This document shows positions 50,568 to 61,591 of a DNA stretch of 64,000 nucleotides, one piece after another. The stretch's first letter is position 1, and every line of letters begins with the position of its first letter. The notes under the pieces were generated by a model. It was not told the DNA's origin and did no database searches. It saw only the letters and a program-made list of their open reading frames with translations. The stretch lies in contig NC_132904.1 in NCBI RefSeq assembly GCF_047675955.1, positions 60,445,435-60,509,434 on the forward strand. The letters run 5' to 3'. A program made the position numbers and the translations under genes. The DNA is from Chlorocebus sabaeus. Taxonomy: Eukaryota; Chordata; Mammalia; Primates; Cercopithecidae.

Positions 50568-50586
50568 AGCCCATAGAGGGCTATGG
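50568..50586. other. Two overlapping inverted repeats beside the A-box
   Basis: AGCCC-ATAGA-GGGCT (50568-50582) and CCATAG-AGGG-CTATGG (50571-50586) overlap, so the segment could form either of two mutually exclusive hairpins. The second includes the first 6 bp of the A-box. Common variants (GAGGTCTATGG, GAAGGCTACGG, ACAAGGCTATGG) weaken one or both. Structure in vivo is not shown. Confidence 0.5.
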
Positions 50587-50597
50587 TGAAAAAGGAA
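50581..50597 (-). other. pJ-alpha / A-box motif in the consensus monomer
   Basis: The plus strand reads CTATGGTGAAAAAGGAA. Its complement, TTCCTTTTTCACCATAG, fits the published pJ-alpha consensus TTCCTTTTYCACCRTAG at every position. In primate alphoid DNA this site is where A-type monomers carry pJ-alpha and B-type monomers carry the CENP-B box. Here all monomers I inspected are A-type or A-type variants, so there is no A/B alternation. Recurrent variants of GGTGA are GGTCA, GGGGA, GGTAA, AGTGA and GTTGA, and these are useful for tracing monomer lineages. Protein binding at this site is known for human DNA and is only inferred here. Confidence 0.8.
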
Positions 50598-50602
50598 ATA
50601 TC

Positions 50603-50619
50603 TTCCGTTCAAAACTGGA
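50603..50619 (+). other. CENP-B-box-like 17-mer, 7 of 9 core bases, in consensus monomer
   Basis: The 17-mer TTCCGTTCAAAACTGGA aligns without gaps to the CENP-B box YTTCGTTGGAARCGGGA. It matches 13 of 17 positions and 7 of the 9 essential bases in nTTCGnnnnAnnCGGGn; the misses are C for T in TTCG and T for G in CGGG. It lies about 5 bp downstream of the A-box, not in the canonical box position. The same 17-mer is present in most monomers. Variant monomers lose it further (TACGGTC, TACAGTC, TCTGTTC, CGTACAA). Binding is unlikely to be strong with two core mismatches, and this may be coincidental resemblance. Confidence 0.45.
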
Positions 50620-51442
50620 AAGAAGCTTTCTGAGACACTGCTCTGTGTCCTGTTAATTCTGCTCAAAGAGTTACATCTTTCCCTTCAAGAAGCCTTTCGA
50701 TAAGGCTGTTCTTGTGGAATTGGCAAAGGGATATTTGGAAGCCCAAAGAGAGCTATAGTGAAAAAGGAAATATCTTCTGTTCAAAACTGGAAAGAAGCTT
50801 TCTGAGAAACTGCTCTGTGTTCCGTTAATTCATCTCACAGAGTTACATCTTTCCCTTCAAGAAGCCGTTCGATAAGGCTGTTCTTGTGGAATTGGCAAAG
50901 GGATATTTGGAAGCCCATAGAGGGCTATGGTGAAAAAGGAAATATCTTCCGTTCAAAACTGGAAAGAAGCCTTCTGAGAAACTGCTCTGTGTTCTGTTAA
51001 TTCATCTCACAGAGTTACATCTTTCCCTTCAAGAAGCCTTTCGCTAAGGCTGTTCTTGTGGCATTGGCAAAGGGATATTTGGAAGCCCATAGTGGGCTAT
51101 GGTGAAAAAGGAAATATCTTCCTTTCAAAACTGGAAAGAAGCTTTGTGAGAAACTACTCTATGTTCTGTTAGTTCATCTCACAGAGTTACATCTTTCCCT
51201 TCAAGAAGCCTTTCGCTAAGGCTGTTCTTGTGTAATTGGCAAAGGGATATTTGGAAGCCCATAGAGGTCTATGGGGAAAAAGGAAATATCTTCCGTTCAA
51301 AACTGGAAAGAAGCTTTCTGGGAAACTGCTCTGTGTTCTGTTAATTCATCTCAGAGAGTTACATCTTTCCCTTCAAGAAGCCTTTCGCTAAGGCTGTTCT
51401 TGAGGAATTGGCAAAGGGATATTTGGAAGCCCATAGTAGGCT

Positions 51443-54400
51443 ATGGTGAAAAAGGAAATATCTTCCGTTCAAAACTGGAAAGAAGAATTCAGAGAAACTG
51501 CTCTGTGTTCTGTTAATTCATCTCACAGAGTTACATCTTTACCTTCAACAAGCCTTTCGCTGAGGCTGTTCTTCTGGAATTGGCAAAGGGATATTTGGAA
51601 GCCCATAGAGGGCTATGGTGAAAAAGGAAATATCTTCCGTTCAAAATTGGAAAGAAGCTTTCTGAGAAACTGCTCTGTGTTCTGTTAATTCATCTCACAG
51701 AGTTACATCTTTCCCTTCAAGAAGCCTTTCGCTAAGGCTGTTCTTGTGGAATTGGCAAAGGGATATTTCGAAGCCCATAGAGGGCTGTGGTGAAAAAGGA
51801 AATATCTTCCGTTCAAAACTGGAAAGTAACGTTCTGAGAAACTGCTCTGTGTTCTGTTAATTCATCTCACAGAGTTACATCTTTCCCTTCAGGAAGCCTT
51901 TCGCTAAGGCTGTTCTTGTGGCATTGGCAAAAGTATATTTGGAAGCCCATAGAGGGCTATGGTGAAAAAGGAAATATCTTCCGTTCAAAACTGGAAAGAA
52001 GCTTTCTGAGAAACTGCTCTGTGTTCTGTTAATTCATCTCACAGAGTTACATCTTTCCCTTCAAGAAACCTTTCGCTAAGGCTGTTGTTCTGGAATTGAC
52101 AAAGGGATATTTGGAAGCCCATAGAGGGCTATGGTGAAAAAGGAAATATCTTCCGTTCAAAACTGGAAAGAAGCTTTCTGAGAAACTGCTCTGTGTTCTG
52201 TTAATTCATCTCACAGAGTTACATCTTTCCCTTCAAGAATCCTTTCGATAAGGCTGTTCTTGTGGAATTGACAAAGGGATATTTGGAAACCCATAGAGGG
52301 CTATAGTGAAAAAGGAAATATCTTCTGTTCAAAACTGGAAAGAAGCTTTCTGAGAAACTGCTCTGTGTTCTGTTAATTCATCTCACAGGGTTACATCTTT
52401 CCCTTCAAGAAGCCTTTCGCTAAGGCTGTTCTTGTGGAATTGGCAAAAGGATATTTGCAAGCCCATAGAAGGCTATGGTGAAAAAGGAAATATCTTCCGT
52501 TCAAAACTGGAAAGAAGCCTTCTGAGAAACTGCTCTGTGTTCTGTTAATTCATCTCACAGAGTTACATCTTTACCTTCAACAAGCCTTTCGCTAAGGCTG
52601 TTCTTGTATAATTGGCAAAGGGATATTTGGAAGCCCATAGACGTCTATGGTGAAAAAGGAAATATCTTCCGTTCAAAACTGGAAAGAAGCTTTCTGAGAA
52701 ACTACTCTGTGTTCTGTTAATTCATCTCACAGAGTTACATCTTTCCTCTCAAGAAGCCTTTGGCTAAGGCTGTTCTTGTGGAATTTTTCAAAGGGATATT
52801 TGGAAGCCCATAGAGGTCTATGGTGAAAAAGGAAATATCTTCCGTTCAAAACTGGAAAGAAGCTTTCTGAGAAACTGCTCTGTGTTCTGTTAATTCATCT
52901 CACAGAGTTACATCTTTCCCTTCAAGAAGCCTTTCGATAAGGCTGTTCTTGTGGAATTGGCAAAGGGATATTTGGAAGCCCAAAGAGAGGTATAGTGAAA
53001 AAGGAAATATCTTCCGTTCAAAACTGGAAAGAAGCTTTCTGAGAAACTGCTCTGTGTTCTGTTAATTCATCTCACAGAGTTACATCTTTCCCTTCAAGAA
53101 GCCTTTCGCTAAGGCTGTTCTTGTGGAATTGGCGAAGGGATATTTGGAAGCCCATAGAGGGCTATGGTGAAAAAGGAAATATCTTCCGTACAAAACTGGA
53201 AAGAAGCGTTCTGAGAAACTGCTCTGTGTTCTGTTAATTCATCTCACAGAGTTACATCTTTCCCTTCAAGAAGACTTTCGCTAAGTCTGTTCTTGTGGCA
53301 TTGGCAAAGGGATATTTGGAAGCCCATAGAGGGCTATGGTGAAAAAGGAAATATCTTCCGTTCAAAACTGGAAAGAAGCTTTCTGAGAAACTGCTCTGTG
53401 TTCTGTTAATTCATCTCACAGAGTTACATCTTTCCCTTCAAGAAGCCTTTCGCTAAGGCTGTTCTTGTGGAATTGGCAAAGGGATATTTGGAAGACCATA
53501 GAGGGCTATGGTGAAAAAGGAAATATCTTCCGTTCAAAACTGGAAAGAAGCTTTCTGAGAAACTGCTCTGTGTTCTGTTAATTCATCTCACAGAGTTACA
53601 TCTTTCCCTTCAAGAAGCCTTTCGCTAAGGCTGTTCTTGTGGAATTGGCAAAGGGATATTTGGAAGCCCATAGACGGCTATGGTGAAAAAGGAAATATCT
53701 TCCGTTCAAAACTGGAAAGAAGCTTTCAGAGAAACCCCTCTGTGTTCTGTTAATTCATCTCACAGAGTTACATCTTTGCCTTCAAGAAGCCTTTCGCTAA
53801 GGCTGTTCTTGTGGTATTGGCAAAGGGATATTTGGGAGCCCATAGAGGGCTATAGTGAAAAAGGAAATATCTTCTGTTCAAAACTGGAAAGAAGCTTTCT
53901 GAGAAACTGCTCTGTGTTCCGTTAATTCATCTCACAGAGTTACATCGTTCCCTTCAAGAAGCCTTTCGCTAAGGCTGTTCTTGTGGAATTGGCAAAGGGA
54001 TATTTGGAAGCCCATAGAGGGTTATGGTGAAAAAGGAAATATCTTCCGTTCAAAACTGGCAAGAAGCCTTCTGAAAAACTGCTCTGTGTTCTGTTAATTC
54101 ATCTCACAGAGTTACATCTTTCCCTTCAAGAAGCCTTTCGCTAAGGCTGTTCTTGTGGCATTGGCAAAGGGATATTTGGAAGCCCATAGTGGGCTATGGT
54201 GAAAAAGGAAATATCTTCCGTTCAAAACTGGAAAGAAGCTTTGTGAGAAACTGCTCTGTGTTCTGTTAGTTCATCTCGCAGAGTTACATCTTTCCCTTCA
54301 AGAAGCCTTTCGCTAAGGCTGTTCTTGTGTAATTGGAAAAGGGATATTTGGAAGCCCATAGAGGTCTATGGGGAAAAAGGAAATATCTTCCGTTCAAAAC

Positions 54401-56603
54401 TGGAAAGAAGCTTTCTGGGAAACTGCTCTGTGTTCTTTTAATTCATCTCAGAGAGTTACATCTTTCCCTTCAGGAAGCCTTTCGCTAAGGCTGTTCTTGT
54501 GGAATTGGCAAAGGGATATTTGGAAGCCCACAGTAGGCTGTGGTGAAAAAGGAAATATCTTCCGTTCAAAACTGGAAAGAAGAATTCAGAGAAACTGCTC
54601 TGTGTTCTGTTAATTCATCTCACAGAGTTACATCTTTACCTTCAACAAGCCTTTCGCTGAGGCTGTTCTTGTGGAATTGGCAAAGGGATATTTGGAAGCC
54701 CATAGAGGGCTATGGTGAAAAAGGAAATATCTTCCGTTCAAAACTGGAAAGAAGCTTTCTGAGAAACTGCTCTGTGTTCTGTTAATTCATCTCACAGAGT
54801 TACATCTTTCCCTTCAAGAAGCCTTTCGCTAAGGCTGTTCTTGTGGAATTGGCAAAGGGATATTTCGAAGCCCATAGAGGGCTGTGGTGAAAAAGGAAAT
54901 ATCTTCCGTTCAAAACTGGAAAGTAGTGTTCTGAGAAACTGCTCTGTGTTCTGTTAATTCATCTCACAGAGTTACATCTTTCCCTTCAGGAAGCCCTTCG
55001 CTAAGGCTGTTCTTGTGGCATTGGCAAAGGGATATTTGGAAGCCCATAGAGGGCTATGGTGAAAAAGGAAATATCTTCCGTTCAAAACTGGAAAGAAACT
55101 TTCTGAGAAACTGCTCTGTGTTCTGTTAATTCATCTCACAGAGTTACATCTTTCCCTTTAAGAAGCCTTTCGCTAAGGCTGTTCTTGTGGAATTGGCAAA
55201 GGGATATTTGGAAGCCCATAGAAGGCTATGGTGAAAAAGGAAATATCTTCCGTTCAAAACTTTAAAGAATCTTTCTGAGAAACTGCTCTGTGTTCTGTTA
55301 ATTCATCTCACAGAGTTATATCTTTACCTTCAACAAGCCTTTCGCTAAGGCTGTTCTTGAGGAATTGGCAAAGGGATATTTGGAAGCCCATAGAAGACTA
55401 CGGTGAAAAAGGAAATATCTTCCGTTCAAAACTGGAAAGAAGCTTTCTGAGAAACTGCTCTGTGTTCTGTTAATTCATCTCACAGAGTTACATCTTTCCG
55501 TTCAAGAAGCCTTTCGCTAAGGCTGTTCTTGTGGAATTGGCAAAGGGATATTTGGAAGCCCATAGAGGGCTATGGTGAAAAAGGAAATATCTTCCGTTCA
55601 AAACTGGAAAGAAGCGTTATGAGAAACTGCTCTGTGTTCTGTTAATTCATCTCACAGAGTTACATCTTTCCCTTCAAGAAGCCTTTCGCTAAGGCTGTTC
55701 TTGTGGCATTGGCAAAGGGATATTTGGAAGCCCATAGAGGGCTATGGTGAAAAAGGAAATATCTTCCGTTCAAAACTGGAAAGAAGCTTTCTGAGAAACT
55801 GCTCTGTGTTCTGTTAATTCATCTCACAGAGTTACATCTTTCCCTTCAAGAAGCCTTTCGCTAAGGCTGTTCTTGTGGAATAGGCAAAGGGATATTTGGA
55901 AGCCCATAGAGGGCTATGGTGAAAAAGGAAATATCTTCCGTTCAAAAATGGAAAGAAGCTTTCAGAGAAACCCCTCTGTGTTCTGTTAATTCATCTCACA
56001 GAGTTACGTCTTTCCCTTCAAGAAGCCTTTCGCTAAGGCTGTTCTTGTGGAATTGGCAAAGGGATATTTGGAAGCCCATAGGGGACTATGGTGAAAAAGG
56101 AAATATCTTCTGTTCAAAACTTAAAGGAAGCTTTCTGAGAAACTGCTCTGTGTTCTGTTAATTCAACTCACAGAGTTACATCTTTCCCTTCAAGAAGCCT
56201 TTCGCAAAGGCTGTTCTTGTGGAATTGGCAAAGGGATATTTGGAAGCCCTTAGAGGGCTATGGTGAAAAAAGAAATATCTTCCGTTCAAAACTGGAAAGA
56301 AGCGTTCTGAGAAACTGCTCTGTGTTCTGTTAATTCATCTCACAGAGTTACATCTTTCCCTTCAAGAAGCCTTTCGCTAAGGCTGTTCTTGTGGAATTGG
56401 TAAAGGGATATTTGGAAGCCCATAGAGGGCTATGGTGAAAAAGGAAATATCTTCCGTTCAAAACTGGAAAGAAGCGTTCTGAGAAACTGCTCTGTGTTCT
56501 GTTAATTCATCTCACAGAGTTACATCTTTCCCTTCAAGAAGCCTTTCGCTAAGGCTGTTCTTGTGGAATGGGCAAAGGGATATTTGGAAGCCCATAGTAG
56601 GCT
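51443..56603 (+). repeat. HOR-2 unit 2 (5,161 bp, 30 monomers, type b)
   Basis: Same 18-monomer part as unit 1, but with type-b variants: CTTCTGGAATTGG (near 51,571), GAATTTTTCAAAGG (52781, with a net 1-bp insertion), GGCTATGGTG in place of GGCTTTGGTG, TAGACGGCTATGG, and CCCACAGTAGG (near 54,528). The second part, from EcoRI site 54582, is 12 monomers long and differs completely in its right half. Unit 4 repeats the type-b variants. Confidence 0.88.
54540..56603 (+). repeat. Chimeric 12-monomer segment of HOR-2 unit 2
   Basis: The left half (to about 55.75 kb) follows unit 0 from 43.9 kb (AACTTTCTG, CCCTTTAAG, TTATATC, TGAGGAATTGG, AGACTACGG). The right half instead carries monomers of the 34-35 kb family: TTCAGAGAAACCCC (55,962), AACTTAAAGGAAGC (56,119), AAAAAAGAAAT (56,266), GAATTGGTAAAGG (56,394) and GAATGGGCAAAGG (56,565). 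In copy A the order starts with GGTAAAGG and GAATGGGC, so this is a circular permutation of that block. Confidence 0.65.
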
Positions 56604-59600
56604 ATGGTGAAAAAGGAAATATCTTCCGTTCAAAACTGGAAAGAAGAATTCAGAGAAACTGCTCTGTGTTCTGTTAATTCATCTCACAGAGTTACATCTT
56701 TACCTTCAACAAGCCTTTCGCTGAGGCTGTTCTTGTGGAATTGGCAAAGGGATATTTGGAAGCCCATAGAGGGCTATGGTGAAAAAGGAAATATCTTCCG
56801 TTCAAAATTGGAAAGAAGCTTTCTGAGAAACTGCTCTGTGTTCTGTTAATTCATCTCACAGAGTTACATCTTTCCCTTCAAGAAGCCTTTCGCTAAGGCT
56901 GTTCTTGTGGAATTGGCAAAGGGATATTTCGAAGCCCATAGAGGGCTGTGGTGAAAAAGGAAATATCTTCCGTTCAAAACTGGAAAGTAACGTTCTGAGA
57001 AACTGCTCTGTGTTCTGTTAATTCATCTCACAGAGTTACATCTTTCCCTTCAGGAAGCCTTTCGCTAAGGCTGTTCTTGTGGCATTGGCAAAAGTATATT
57101 TGGAAGCCCATAGAGGGCTATGGTGAAAAAGGAAATATCTTCCGTTCAAAACTGGAAAGAAGCTTTCTGAGAAACTGCTCTGTGTTCTGTTAATTCATCT
57201 CACAGAGTTACATCTTTCCCTTCAAGAAACCTTTCGCTAAGGCTGTTGTTCTGGAATTGACAAAGGGATATTTGGAAGCCCATAGAGGGCTATGGTGAAA
57301 AAGGAAATATCTTCCGTTCAAAACTGGAAAGAAGCTTTCTGAGAAACTGCTCTGTGTTCTGTTAATTCATCTCACAGAGTTACATCTTTCCCTTCAAGAA
57401 TCCTTTCGATAAGGCTGTTCTTGTGGAATTGACAAAGGGATATTTGGAAACCCATAGAGGGCTATAGTGAAAAAGGAAATATCTTCTGTTCAAAACTGGA
57501 AAGAAGCTTTCTGAGAAACTGCTCTGTGTTCTGTTAATTCATCTCACAGGGTTACATCTTTCCCTTCAAGAAGCCTTTCGCTAAGGCTGTTCTTGTGGAA
57601 TTGGCAAAAGGATATTTGCAAGCCCATAGAAGGCTATGGTGAAAAAGGAAATATCTTCCGTTCAAAACTGGAAAGAAGCCTTCTGAGAAACTGCTCTGTG
57701 TTCTGTTAATTCATCTCACAGAGTTACATCTTTACCTTCAACAAGCCTTTCGCTAAGGCTGTTCTTGTATAATTGGCAAAGGGATATTTGGAAGCCCATA
57801 GACGTCTATGGTGAAAAAGGAAATATCTTCCGTTCAAAACTGGAAAGAAGCTTTCTGAGAAACTACTCTGTGTTCTGTTAATTCATCTCACAGAGTTACA
57901 TCTTTCCTCTCAAGAAGCCTTTGGCTAAGGCTGTTCTTGTGGAATTGGCAAAGGGATATTTGGAAGCCCATAGAGGTCTATGGTGAAAAAGGAAATATCT
58001 TCCGTTCAAAACTGGAAAGAAGCTTTCTGAGAAACTGCTCTGTGTTCTGTTAATTCATCTCACAGAGTTACATCTTTCCCTTCAAGAAGCCTTTCGATAA
58101 GGCTGTTCTTGTGGAATTGGCAAAGGGATATTTGGAAGCCCAAAGAGAGGTATAGTGAAAAAGGAAATATCTTCCGTTCAAAACTGGAAAGAAGCTTTCT
58201 GAGAAACTGCTCTGTGTTCTGTTAATTCATCTCACAGAGTTACATCTTTCCCTTCAAGAAGCCTTTCGCTAAGGCTGTTCTTGTGGAATTGGCGAAGGGA
58301 TATTTGGAAGCCCATAGAGGGCTTTGGTGAAAAAGGAAATATCTTCCGTACAAAACTGGAAAGAAGCGTTCTGAGAAACTGCTCTGTGTTCTGTTAATTC
58401 ATCTCACAGAGTTACATCTTTCCCTTCAAGAAGACTTTCGCTAAGTCTGTTCTTGTGGCATTGGCAAAGGGATATTTGGAAGCCCATAGAGGGCTATGGT
58501 GAAAAAGGAAATATCTTCCGTTCAAAACTGGAAAGAAGCTTTCTGAGAAACTGCTCTGTGTTCTGTTAATTCATCTCACAGAGTTACATCTTTCCCTTCA
58601 AGAAGCCTTTCGCTAAGGCTGTTCTTGTGGAATTGGCAAAGGGATATTTGGAAGACCATAGAGGGCTATGGTGAAAAAGGAAATATCTTCCGTTCAAAAC
58701 TGGAAAGAAGCTTTCTGAGAAACTGCTCTGTGTTCTGTTAATTCATCTCACAGAGTTACATCTTTCCCTTCAAGAAGCCTTTCGCTAAGGCTGTTCTTGT
58801 GGAATTGGCAAAGGGATATTTGGAAGCCCATAGACGGCTACGGTGAAAAAGGAAATATCTTCCGTTCAAAACTGGAAAGAAGCTTTCAGAGAAACCCCTC
58901 TGTGTTCTGTTAATTCATCTCACAGAGTTACATCTTTGCCTTCAAGAAGCCTTTCGCTAAGGCTGTTCTTGTGGTATTGGCAAAGGGATATTTGGGAGCC
59001 CATAGAGGGCTATAGTGAAAAAGGAAATATCTTCTGTTCAAAACTGGAAAGAAGCTTTCTGAGAAACTGCTCTGTGTTCCGTTAATTCATCTCACAGAGT
59101 TACATCGTTCCCTTCAAGAAGCCTTTCGCTAAGGCTGTTCTTGTGGAATTGGCAAAGGGATATTTGGAAGCCCATAGAGGGTTATGGTGAAAAAGGAAAT
59201 ATCTTCCGTTCAAAACTGGCAAGAAGCCTTCTGAAAAACTGCTCTGTGTTCTGTTAATTCATCTCACAGAGTTACATCTTTCCCTTCAAGAAGCCTTTCG
59301 CTAAGGCTGTTCTTGTGGCATTGGCATAGGGATATTTGGAAGCCCATAGTGGGCTATGGTGAAAAAGGAAATATCTTCCGTTCAAAACTGGAAAGAAGCT
59401 TTGTGAGAAACTGCTCTGTGTTCTGTTAGTTCATCTCGCAGAGTTACATCTTTCCCTTCAAGAAGCCTTTCGCTAAGGCTGTTCTTGTGTAATTGGAAAA
59501 GGGATATTTGGAAGCCCATAGAGGTCTATGGGGAAAAAGGAAATATCTTCCGTTCAAAACTGGAAAGAAGCTTTCTGGGAAACTGCTCTGTGTTCTTTTA

Positions 59601-61591
59601 ATTCATCTCAGAGAGTTACATCTTTCCCTTCAGGAAGCCTTTCGCTAAGGCTGTTCTTGTGGAATTGGCAAAGGGATATTTGGAAGCCCACCGTAGGCTG
59701 TGGTGAAAAAGGAAATATCTTCCGTTCAAAACTGGAAAGAAGAATTCAGAGAAACTGCTCTGTGTTCTGTTAATTCATCTCACAGAGTTACATCTTTACC
59801 TTCAACAAGCCTTTCGCTGAGGCTGTTCTTGTGGAATTGGCAAAGGGATATTTGGAAGCCCATAGAGGGCTATGGTGAAAAAGGAAATATCTTCCGTTCA
59901 AAACTGGAAAGAAGCTTTCTGAGAAACTGCTCTGTGTTCTGTTAATTCATCTCACAGAGTTACATCTTTCCCTTCAAGAAGCCTTTCGCTAAGGCTGTTC
60001 TTGTGGAATTGGCAAAGGGATATTTCGAAGCCCATAGAGGGCTGTGGTGAAAAAGGAAATATCTTCCGTTCAAAACTGGAAAGTAGTGTTCTGAGAAACT
60101 GCTCTGTGTTCTGTTAATTCATCTCACAGAGTTACATCTTTCCCTTCAGGAAGCCCTTCGCTAAGGCTGTTCTTGTGGCATTGGCAAAGGGATATTTGGA
60201 AGCCCATAGAGGGCTATGGTGAAAAAGGAAATATCTTCCGTTCAAAACTGGAAAGAAGCTTTCTGAGAAACTGCTCTGTGTTCTGTTAATTCATCTCACA
60301 GAGTTACATCTTTCCCTTCAAGAAGCCTTTCGCTAAGGCTGTTCTTGTGGAATTGGCAAAGGGATATTTGGAAGCCCATACAAGGCTATGGTGAAAAAGG
60401 AAATATCTTCCGTTCAAAACTGGAAAGAAGCCTTCTGAGAAACTGCTCTGTGTTCAGTTAGTTCATCTCTCAGAGTTACATCTTTACCTTCAACAAGCCT
60501 TTCGCTAAGGCTGTTCATGAGGAATTGGCAAAGGGATATATGGAAGCCCATAGAAGGCTACGGTAAAAAAGGAAATATCTTCCGTTCAAAACTGGAAAGA
60601 AGCTTTCTGAGAAACTGCTCTGTGTTCTGTTAATTCATCTCACAGAGTTACATCTTTCCCTTCAAGAAGCCTTTCGCTAAGGCTGTTCTTGTGGAATTGG
60701 CAAAGGGATATTTGGAAGCCCATAGAGGGCTATGGTGAAAAAGGAAATATCTTCCGTTCAAAACTGGAAAGAAGCTTTCTGAGACACTGCTCTGTGTCCT
60801 GTTAATTCTGCTCAAAGAGTTACATCTTTCCCTTCAAGAAGCCTTTCGATAAGGCTGTTCTTGTGGAATTGGCAAAGGGATATTTGGAAGCCCAAAGAGA
60901 GCTATAGTGAAAAAGGAAATATCTTCTGTTCAAAACTGGAAAGAAGCTTTCTGAGAAACTGCTCTGTGTTCCGTTAATTCATCTCACAGAGTTACATCTT
61001 TCCCTTCAAGAAGCCGTTCGATAAGGCTGTTCTTGTGGAATTGGCAAAGGGATATTTGGAAGCCCATAGAGGGCTATGGTGAAAAAGGAAATATCTTCCG
61101 TTCAAAACTGGAAAGAAGCCTTCTGAGAAACTGCTCTGTGTTCTGTTAATTCATCTCACAGAGTTACATCTTTCCCTTCAAGAAGCCTTTCGCTAAGGCT
61201 GTTCTTGTGGCATTGGCAAAGGGATATTTGGAAGCCCATAGTGGGCTATGGTGAAAAAGGAAATATCTTCCTTTCAAAACTGGAAAGAAGCTTTGTGAGA
61301 AACTACTCTATGTTCTGTTAGTTCATCTCACAGAGTTACATCTTTCCCTTCAAGAAGCCTTTCGCTAAGGCTGTTCTTGTGTAATTGGCAAAGGGATATT
61401 TGGAAGCCCATAGAGGTCTATGGGGAAAAAGGAAATATCTTCCGTTCAAAACTGGAAAGAAGCTTTCTGGGAAACTGCTCTGTGTTCTGTTAATTCATCT
61501 CAGAGAGTTACATCTTTCCCTTCAAGAAGCCTTTCGCTAAGGCTGTTCTTGAGGAATTGGCAAAGGGATATTTGGAAGCCCATAGTAGGCT
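56604..61591 (+). repeat. HOR-2 unit 3 (4,988 bp, 29 monomers, type a)
   Basis: Near-duplicate of unit 1 at a constant offset of 10,149 bp: GGCTTTGGTG 48171 to 58320, ATTGGCATAGGG 49171 to 59320, EcoRI site 49593 to 59742. The type-a variants are present and the type-b ones absent. I noticed very few differences between units 1 and 3. Confidence 0.88.

Larger units (their letters stand above)
50451..50622 (+). repeat. Representative consensus alpha-satellite monomer (172 bp)
   Basis: This monomer runs from one HindIII site (AAGCTT) to the next, exactly 172 bp, and carries the majority base at essentially every position by eye. An equivalent copy lies at 60600-60771. It contains, in order, a 7-bp-arm dyad (50469-50498), a 6-bp-arm hairpin (50519-50535), overlapping dyads (50568-50586), the A-box (50581-50597) and a CENP-B-box-like 17-mer (50603-50619). 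HindIII is known to cut African green monkey alpha satellite into monomer ladders. Many monomers here have lost the site through changes such as AAGCGT, AATCTT, AACTTT or AAGCCT. Confidence 0.9.
46455..51442 (+). repeat. HOR-2 unit 1 (4,988 bp, 29 monomers, type a)
   Basis: Starts at the A-box of the EcoRI monomer (site 46497). It consists of an 18-monomer part, up to the next EcoRI monomer (site 49593), and an 11-monomer part. Type-a diagnostic variants are GGCTTTGGTG (48171), TAGACGGCTACGG (near 48,683), ATTGGCATAGGG (49171) and CCCACCGTAGG (near 49,538). All recur in unit 3 but not unit 2. The 11-monomer part includes GTAGTGTTCTG, ATACAAGG (50229), GATATATGG and GTGTCCTG (near 50,646). Confidence 0.88.

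Noticed and set aside
50581..50597. Canonical CENP-B box at the usual A/B-box position
   Set aside because: The site reads CTATGGTGAAAAAGGAA. It lacks TTCG and CGGG and fits pJ-alpha instead. None of the variants I saw (GGTCA, GGGGA, GGTAA, AGTGA, GTTGA) restores the core.
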